In this document: positions 55,926 through 64,000 of the stretch, piece by piece
How the letters are laid out: every line of letters begins with the position of its first letter
How positions within the stretch are numbered: position 1 is the first letter of the stretch
Origin: JBFHIJ01 sp963678775
GTDB lineage: Bacteria > Bacteroidota > Ignavibacteria > Kapaibacteriales > UBA2268
Assembly (NCBI GenBank): GCA_963678775.2
Contig: CAXXGR010000002.1
Location: 1,136,351-1,200,350, forward strand
Direction: 5' to 3'
Length of the DNA: 64,000 nucleotides
Made by a program: the position numbers and the translations under genes
The notes under the pieces: generated by a model
The model's input: the letters and a program-made list of their open reading frames with translations, nothing else
The model's database searches: none
What the model was told of the DNA's origin: nothing

Positions 55926-56837
55926 ATGAAAAAATATGCTGTAGTTACGGGTGGTACAGGTTTGATAGGCCGAGCTTTAGTAAAAGAGTTGTATCAAAAT
56001 GGATATTCAATTGTTTTACTAACTAGAAGAGTCATTGATAAAATAGATGATATTGAAGTTCACTCTATTTTATGGGATTCAGAACAACCTAGAGATATCA
56101 AAGACGAACTTGATAGTATAACAAATAAAACAAAATATATTCTGATTAATTTGGCCGGATATCCAATTGCTCAGTCAAGATGGTCTGAAGATGTGAAGAA
56201 AAAAATTATAAATTCCAGAGTCAATGGCACAGAATACTTAGCCAAAGAGATGTGTGATGAGGATTCAAATGTTAGTCTATTTATATCAGCATCAGCAGTT
56301 GGATATTATGGAGATACTAAGGAAAAAGTAGATGAAGACTCACCTAAAGGGGAAGGCTTCTTAAGTAATGTGTGTGAAAAATGGGAAGCAGCTTCTTTGC
56401 ATTCTAAAGTTGAGACGAAAATCATACGAAATGGAGTTGTGCTCAGTCAAAGTGGTGGTGCACTAGAAAAAATAAAGTTACCATATAAGTTTTTCCTTGG
56501 AGGTCCAATAGGATCAGGTCATCAATATGTACCATGGATCCATATTGAAGATATTGTAAAAGGTATAATTTACATAATAGAAAGTAAGCCAAAAGCAAAG
56601 GTTTTTAATATGGTTGCACCGGAAGCCGTGACAATGTCAAAATTTTCTAAAGAATTAGCTAATAGCATGAGTAGACCAAACTTATTTCCGGTCCCTTCCT
56701 TAATTTTGAAATTAATGATGGGAGAAATGTCATCAATGGTGATAGAAGGGCAGAATGTGATTCCGAATAGCTTATTGAATAGTGGCTATAATTTCGAATT
56801 TCAAATAGTAAGCAAAGCTTTAGAAAATATGGTATAA
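55926..56837 (+). CDS. TIGR01777-family NAD(P)-dependent epimerase (SDR superfamily)
   Basis: About 303 residues of the YfcH/SulA-like epimerase family, cytoplasmic, of unknown substrate. The nucleotide-binding motif GGTGLIG is at the very N-terminus, followed by LINLAGYPIAQSRWSEDVKKKI and INSRVNGTEYLA, the family's standard central blocks, the active-site region SASAVGYYGDT with Ser and Tyr, FLSNVCEKWE, RNGVVLSQSGGAL and PWIHIEDIV. The frame opens at 55899, but the ATG at 55926 (MKKYAVVTGG) puts the Rossmann strand at the right place; several Met codons make the start uncertain. Monocistronic as far as seen. Confidence 0.9.
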   Translation: MKKYAVVTGGTGLIGRALVKELYQNGYSIVLLTRRVIDKIDDIEVHSILWDSEQPRDIKDELDSITNKTKYILINLAGYPIAQSRWSEDVKKKIINSRVNGTEYLAKEMCDEDSNVSLFISASAVGYYGDTKEKVDEDSPKGEGFLSNVCEKWEAASLHSKVETKIIRNGVVLSQSGGALEKIKLPYKFFLGGPIGSGHQYVPWIHIEDIVKGIIYIIESKPKAKVFNMVAPEAVTMSKFSKELANSMSRPNLFPVPSLILKLMMGEMSSMVIEGQNVIPNSLLNSGYNFEFQIVSKALENMV

Positions 56838-56938
56838 ATAAATTATTAACACAAAAACTAAATAATCACTTTGTAATGTCAACAAAAAGTATAATATTGC
56901 ATTTTATATTATTGTTCAAGTAAAAATAAATTATATTT

Positions 56939-57457
56939 ATGAAGTTAATGGTCTTCTTTTTATGTACTGTTATGCTAACTTTACCTTTGCTAGCTCACGA
57001 CAATACATTTCCAACCTTTCCTCAGGTCTATGATGATGCACAAATATGGACCACTGATTTAGAGAAACTCGAAGTTACTAATTTAAAAGTATATCAAGAC
57101 TATATTAGTTTTGATGCACCTCAATTCTCGCATGATCAAAATATTCCAATCAGTGAAGTAGAAGTTATAAGAGTTCCTCATGGGAATTTTGCAGTGGAAG
57201 GCTTCTTTTTAGGCGGTTTATCTGGACTTGTTCTTCCATTGGCAGCAACTATTGATAATGGTGATAATAATTCATCATTGTATATTACTACAACACTGCT
57301 CGGAGCTGGATTAGGGTTGATTATAGGTTTAGCTAGCCCAGATTATAAGACAATTTTTCATACTGGTAGTTTTTTTACGGCAACTGCACCTATGCAATCT
57401 TTCAACAAAGATGTTTGTAAAGTGATGCCTATACTAAATATTCAAATAAAAATTTAA
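56939..57457 (+). CDS. Hypothetical secreted/membrane protein
   Basis: 172 residues. Signal peptide about 1-19 (ending PLLAH). A short beta region (KLEVTNLKVYQDYISFD, IPISEVEVIRVPHG) is followed by two glycine-rich hydrophobic segments (GFFLGGLSGLVLPLAA near 88-104; TTLLGAGLGLIIGLAS near 118-133), spaced by a polar turn; this is a glycine-zipper-like hairpin as seen in small envelope proteins. No known family recognised. The ORF ends one base before a putative lipoprotein gene, so the two are probably co-transcribed. Confidence 0.7.
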   Translation: MKLMVFFLCTVMLTLPLLAHDNTFPTFPQVYDDAQIWTTDLEKLEVTNLKVYQDYISFDAPQFSHDQNIPISEVEVIRVPHGNFAVEGFFLGGLSGLVLPLAATIDNGDNNSSLYITTTLLGAGLGLIIGLASPDYKTIFHTGSFFTATAPMQSFNKDVCKVMPILNIQIKI

Positions 57458-57470
57458 TGTGAGGAAATAC

Positions 57471-58292
57471 GTGAAACCTTTTCATTTTATTATTCTACTA
57501 ATAATTAGCACTAGCTTGTACTCATGTAATACTTATATAGTAAAGACAGAGGGTAATTCAGAACAAGTTAAGCAGTTCGAAAAGATAGCTTTACTTAATG
57601 TCTATATTGATCCGCCTTACAGACCACTTCTTCCGTTGTTAGATGCTGCTGTTTATAATTCATCTTTTAGTGATATATATGGGGATGTAAATGCTTTACA
57701 TAGTAGGGAAATTGACAAACTACAAGACTATATGGTAAGGAAGCTTAAAGATTACAGCGGGAAAGAAGTTTTAGCAGGAAAAGAACTTAAAGCAAAAATG
57801 GAGAGTCTAGACCTTGAGAAGTGGGATATAAAAACACTTTCTTGTAGACTCGATGATGATGACTTCCCAAAAGCAGTTATATCAAAAGATGGAATTAATA
57901 TATTTGATTTTTCAGATGAATCCAGGTCTGCTGATTATTTTAACTCAGGAAAGGTAGATAGTGTTCAAGCGAAATTGAAGCATCTTTGCACAGCTTTGGA
58001 AGTTGATGGTATTATAGTAGTAACTGTTTCAGTACCTACAACACACGTTGGGATGTTTGGTGGATCAGGTTCTAGAAGTATGTTCGAAGATTTGTTCTTC
58101 TTTGATAAAAATGGGTTCAAAATATGTACCGGTATTGTTAGGGCGAAAGTCTCAAAGGGAGATGCTGATGATTTAAAGCTTTATGAATCTGTATTAAATA
58201 AGTATTATAGATGGACAGAGATTTATTTCCAACACTTATATAAAGATATAGACCCTAAAGAATTAGTCGAAGGACCGAGTGGGAAATATTAG
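57471..58292 (+). CDS. Hypothetical lipoprotein
   Basis: About 273 residues. The frame opens at GTG 57459, but GTG at 57471 has GAGG 6 bases upstream and gives a clean lipoprotein signal with lipobox SLYSC, so I prefer it. The mature part starts with FEKIALLNVYIDPPYRP, which resembles the first strand of TolB-N/CsgG-like domains, and later has LCTALEVDGIIVVTVSVPT, matching a later strand of such folds. Other features: a charged middle and DLFFFDKNGFKICTG. It follows the glycine-zipper protein with no gap. Possible envelope function; the TolB/CsgG relation is weak. Confidence 0.7.
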   Translation: MKPFHFIILLIISTSLYSCNTYIVKTEGNSEQVKQFEKIALLNVYIDPPYRPLLPLLDAAVYNSSFSDIYGDVNALHSREIDKLQDYMVRKLKDYSGKEVLAGKELKAKMESLDLEKWDIKTLSCRLDDDDFPKAVISKDGINIFDFSDESRSADYFNSGKVDSVQAKLKHLCTALEVDGIIVVTVSVPTTHVGMFGGSGSRSMFEDLFFFDKNGFKICTGIVRAKVSKGDADDLKLYESVLNKYYRWTEIYFQHLYKDIDPKELVEGPSGKY

Positions 58293-58311
58293 TTGAAAAA
58301 TAGAGTATAAA

Positions 58312-58335
58312 AGGGGGCTTGTAAAGCCCCTTTGA
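58312..58335. terminator. Hairpin between convergent genes
   Basis: AAAGGGGGCTT (58312-58322) / AAGCCCCTTT (58326-58335) with a 3-base loop and one bulged G, between convergent genes. Confidence 0.65.
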
Positions 58336-58339
58336 ATAT

Positions 58340-59197
58340 CTATTGGCCGATAAATATCGGAGCATTAGTGTTGTTTATAAGGTATTTGGTATAAGAACCC
58401 GTTAGGTATTCTGAGATGCCCTTTTGAGAATGGGCTCCGAGTACATACATATCTGCCCAATCTAAATAATTATTACCAATATATTTTTTGATGTTTTCAG
58501 GCGTATAAACGGTGTGTATGTTGTCAAAGTTGTGAGCTTTCAGATATTTCTTGATGTCCATTAGATAATGGCCTGCAAGTTTTTCGTAATCGTGAGACAT
58601 CACTATATGTATATCTATATTCTTGCCAACAACACCTGCTAATTGCGCAAATCTTTGGAGACTTCTGCTACAAGGCAGGCTACCGTCATAAGAGACTAAA
58701 ACCTTTACATTAGCTTTATCTAAATGGGGTGCGTGGAAATTTGCCGGTACAGTTAATATAGGCGTAATACTGTGATCTAATATATCAACGAAAGAAGCGC
58801 CACCTTTTTCTTTATCAGAATCAAATTCGTAATAAGTCTTTTTGCCGATTACTAATAAATCGTAAAACATAGATTCTTCAAGAATTTTTTTACTAGGAAG
58901 GCCTTGGCGTTCGTGTATATCATATCTAACACCAGCTTCTTTACATTTATTTTCAAATTTAATAAGTAGATTTTTAATTAGATTATCAGCAACTTTTATC
59001 TTGTTTTTCTCAAGTTTTTTAGCATAATAAGCAGCCCCTGCAGGGATGGGCCCTACAGATCTGTTTATACCTTTAATATCTAAGATAACTAAGCCGGTAA
59101 GTTCGGCATCGTGAATTTTCGCAATCGAAGTGGCTTGTTCAATAGACTTTTCGCAATATAGTGATGCGTCTAATGGTACTAAAATCCTTTTGATCAT
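58340..59197 (-). CDS. Tandem-domain universal stress protein (UspA family)
   Basis: 285 residues with two Usp domains: residues about 1-150 (starting KRILVPLDASLYCEKSIEQA; ending FVDILDHSITPILTVP) and about 165-285 (VLVSYDGSLPCSRSLQRFA; ending YTKYLINNTNAPIFI). The ATP-binding pattern G-x2-G-x9-G-(S/T) seen in nucleotide-binding Usps is only partly kept (GAHSQKGISEYLTGSYTKYL in the second half fits; the first half does not). Cytoplasmic; upregulated under stress in related bacteria. Monocistronic, divergent from the rRNA promoter array. Confidence 0.9.
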   Translation of the reverse strand: MIKRILVPLDASLYCEKSIEQATSIAKIHDAELTGLVILDIKGINRSVGPIPAGAAYYAKKLEKNKIKVADNLIKNLLIKFENKCKEAGVRYDIHERQGLPSKKILEESMFYDLLVIGKKTYYEFDSDKEKGGASFVDILDHSITPILTVPANFHAPHLDKANVKVLVSYDGSLPCSRSLQRFAQLAGVVGKNIDIHIVMSHDYEKLAGHYLMDIKKYLKAHNFDNIHTVYTPENIKKYIGNNYLDWADMYVLGAHSQKGISEYLTGSYTKYLINNTNAPIFIGQ

Positions 59198-59345
59198 CTT
59201 AACCTCTGAGTATGAGTAGTCAAATTTGTCAGTTGGGCAAATTAGTTTGAAATAAGGAAAACGATAATTGTACCTAACATATATATAATATACGCAAAAG
59301 TTAAATATTTGTGCTTGAAAAAAGGCGATTATGAGTAAAATAATA

Positions 59346-59377
59346 GTTGCACAAAATATAGAAAAGAGATATATTTG
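59346..59377 (+). promoter_or_regulatory. rRNA promoter P1 of five
   Basis: GTTG (59346-59349), 20 bases, TATATTTG (59370-59377). First and most upstream of a tandem array. Confidence 0.65.
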
Positions 59378-59456
59378 TGTCCCTTCTGTGATGGAGGTGA
59401 AACGATTACGTTCTTACAATCAAATCGAAAATAAAAGCGAAAAAGCGAAAAAAACA

Positions 59457-59488
59457 TTTGGTGTTTATCGTCAAAAAGCTTAATTTTG
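59457..59488 (+). promoter_or_regulatory. rRNA promoter P2 of five
   Basis: TTTG (59457-59460), 20 bases, TAATTTTG (59481-59488). Shares the flanking ACATTTGGTGTTTATC with P3. Confidence 0.75.
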
Positions 59489-59580
59489 TGTCCCCTTCGA
59501 TAAGGGGGAGAGACAAAAGTTCTTATCAGCATCGAGACAAGTAAAGAGTGACGATTCTACTTGAAAATACTTAAAAAACA

Positions 59581-59612
59581 TTTGGTGTTTATCAGGAAAA
59601 AACGTAATTTTG
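59581..59612 (+). promoter_or_regulatory. rRNA promoter P3 of five
   Basis: TTTG (59581-59584), 20 bases, TAATTTTG (59605-59612), followed by TATCCCCTTCGA, nearly identical to the downstream part of P2 (TGTCCCCTTCGA). Confidence 0.75.
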
Positions 59613-59709
59613 TATCCCCTTCGACGGGGAGTTGAAATAAAAGTTCTTTTACAAGCAGCGACACAAACTTCAGTCCTATGAGACTTTTGAAAAAAACTTT
59701 CAAAATAAA

Positions 59710-59741
59710 TTTGGAAGTTGAAAAAAAAGTCCGTAGTTTTG
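59710..59741 (+). promoter_or_regulatory. rRNA promoter P4 of five
   Basis: TTTG (59710-59713), 20 bases, TAGTTTTG (59734-59741). Confidence 0.7.
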
Positions 59742-59842
59742 AATTCTGTCTCGCTAGTCGAGTAGGAAAAACGTTCTAAAAAAAGTAGAGAAAGAAATAG
59801 GATAAGTTAATTTAGTCAAAGCGTTAAGTTTTTATAAATTAA

Positions 59843-59874
59843 TTTGTTAAGAACTCAAAAAGTTCGTAATTTTG
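59843..59874 (+). promoter_or_regulatory. rRNA promoter P5 of five
   Basis: TTTG (59843-59846), 20 bases, TAATTTTG (59867-59874). Closest to 16S, leaving a leader of about 110 bases. Confidence 0.75.
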
Positions 59875-59901
59875 AATCTATGATAGGATGTAACAACGTT
59901 C

Positions 59902-59929
59902 TTTGAAAACAGGAAGCACAGTCAATTAA
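59902..59929 (+). other. 5' arm of the 16S precursor processing stem
   Basis: The bases around GAAAACAGGAAGCACAGTCA (from 59905) pair with the segment after the 16S 3' end (61497-61524, containing TTAATTGACGTGCTTCCT), forming the long stem that RNase III cuts to release pre-16S. The pairing is broken only by one or two small bulges. Confidence 0.75.
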
Positions 59930-59993
59930 GAGTAATATCAATTTTGTGATCAAACTCACAAAGTCAAAAAAGAAATATAATTCTTTATATAAA

Positions 59994-61487
<1,494 letters not shown>

Positions 61488-61496
61488 CAAGAGTAC

Positions 61497-61524
61497 TTAA
61501 TTGACGTGCTTCCTATTTTTTGAG
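61497..61524 (+). other. 3' arm of the 16S precursor processing stem
   Basis: Complement of the 5' arm at 59902-59929; see that entry. It lies directly behind the 16S 3' end and before tRNA-Ile. Confidence 0.75.
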
Positions 61525-61540
61525 AATGCATGAAGACTAT

Positions 61541-61614
<74 letters not shown>

Positions 61615-61647
61615 CATTTTGTTAGGTGATAGATAAGAATATAATTC

Positions 61648-61720
61648 GGGTCTATAGCTCAATTGGGAGAGCGCCGGCTTTGCAAGCCGGAGGTTAGCGG
61701 TTCGATCCCGCTTAGATCCA
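61648..61720 (+). tRNA. tRNA-Ala (TGC)
   Basis: 73-base cloverleaf 33 bases after tRNA-Ile. Acceptor stem GGGTCTA/TAGATCC (one G-U pair), anticodon stem CCGGC/GCCGG with anticodon TGC at 61681-61683, T-arm GGTTCGATCC. The G-U pair in the acceptor stem deserves note since G3-U70 is the alanine identity element. CCA is not encoded. Confidence 0.95.
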
Positions 61721-61970
61721 CTCATATTGTGATGGATGCTAAGCACAATCGCATTCAATTCTCACAAGTAAAAATTTAATCGTTTATTTGAAAATCAAGG
61801 TGATACTGTTTAAAAGCACAGTATAGTAAAATAATCAATAGAGCCTAAAGTATCTGCATTACGTTAGACAAGAAATTGACTAATGTAGTAGATTATTTAG
61901 ATTAATATGATATTATTATGTGATTTATAATTGCGTCGAAGAGATTAGTATAACAACTCAAAACTATTTC

Positions 61971-64000
<2,030 letters not shown>

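Noticed and set aside
59450..59660. Spaced direct repeats that could look like a CRISPR array
   Set aside because: Repeats are imperfect, have no unique spacer pattern and fit promoter elements upstream of rRNA.
61814..61835. Short A-rich/GCACAGTATAG element in the tRNA-23S spacer as a possible boxA or promoter
   Set aside because: No match to TAnnTTTG or a recognisable boxA sequence; left as spacer.

Overview
The window is AT-rich bacterial DNA (roughly one third G+C) that reads as a member of the Bacteroidota/FCB group, probably near the Ignavibacteria/Kapabacteria/Chlorobi-type lineages. Support: several secreted proteins end in type IX secretion (T9SS/Por) C-terminal domains; many lipoproteins carry Bacteroidota-like lipoboxes; promoters match the Bacteroidota -33 TTG(TTTG) / -7 TAnnTTTG pattern rather than the E. 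coli one; and the rRNA operon has the order 16S - tRNA-Ile(GAT) - tRNA-Ala(TGC) - 23S. The phylum-level call is inference; placing the 16S at 59994-61487 in a tree would settle it.

Layout. 1-14.6 kb is mostly housekeeping and signalling: a truncated zinc ABC transporter binding lipoprotein, a fused LeuC-LeuD type dehydratase, a six-PAS soluble histidine kinase, a Nif3-like protein, a C4 zinc-ribbon coiled-coil protein, RNase P RNA (rnpB), a free HPt domain, a TolB/CsgG-like periplasmic protein, glutamine-dependent NAD synthetase and a NarL-type regulator. 14.8-38.5 kb is a large same-strand surface locus: an S74-chaperone protein, a giant 4265-residue beta-helix protein with seven G8-like modules, a smaller 757-residue relative, a dockerin-ended relative, two T9SS-tailed proteins (one a WD40-type propeller) and an OmpA-type outer-membrane protein. 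38.5-41.2 kb holds a CheY-like receiver and a membrane kinase-like protein with a decayed ATPase domain. 41.4-45.2 kb is folB-folK-dnaG-ybbR. 45.4-52.8 kb contains lipoproteins, an M3-like HEFGH metallopeptidase, two adjacent Asp-box/T9SS proteins (the first frameshifted) and a FlgD-like secreted protein. 53-56 kb is translation: a four-domain S1 protein divergent from rpsF-rplI, with no rpsR between. 55.9-59.2 kb has a TIGR01777-type epimerase, two envelope proteins and a universal stress protein. From 59.2 kb to the right edge lies an rRNA operon preceded by five tandem promoters.

How they may work together. The surface locus looks like one functional unit: very long secreted beta-helix proteins, an OmpA anchor, and T9SS-exported accessory proteins. 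The giant protein and the 757-residue relative lack a T9SS tail and instead share a C-terminal ending G-x-I-Q-(L/V)-C-(N/D), a possible undescribed sorting or attachment signal. This is the best candidate in the window for a new system. The second strong signal is the rRNA promoter array, in which all five copies keep exactly 20 bases between the -33 and -7 elements.
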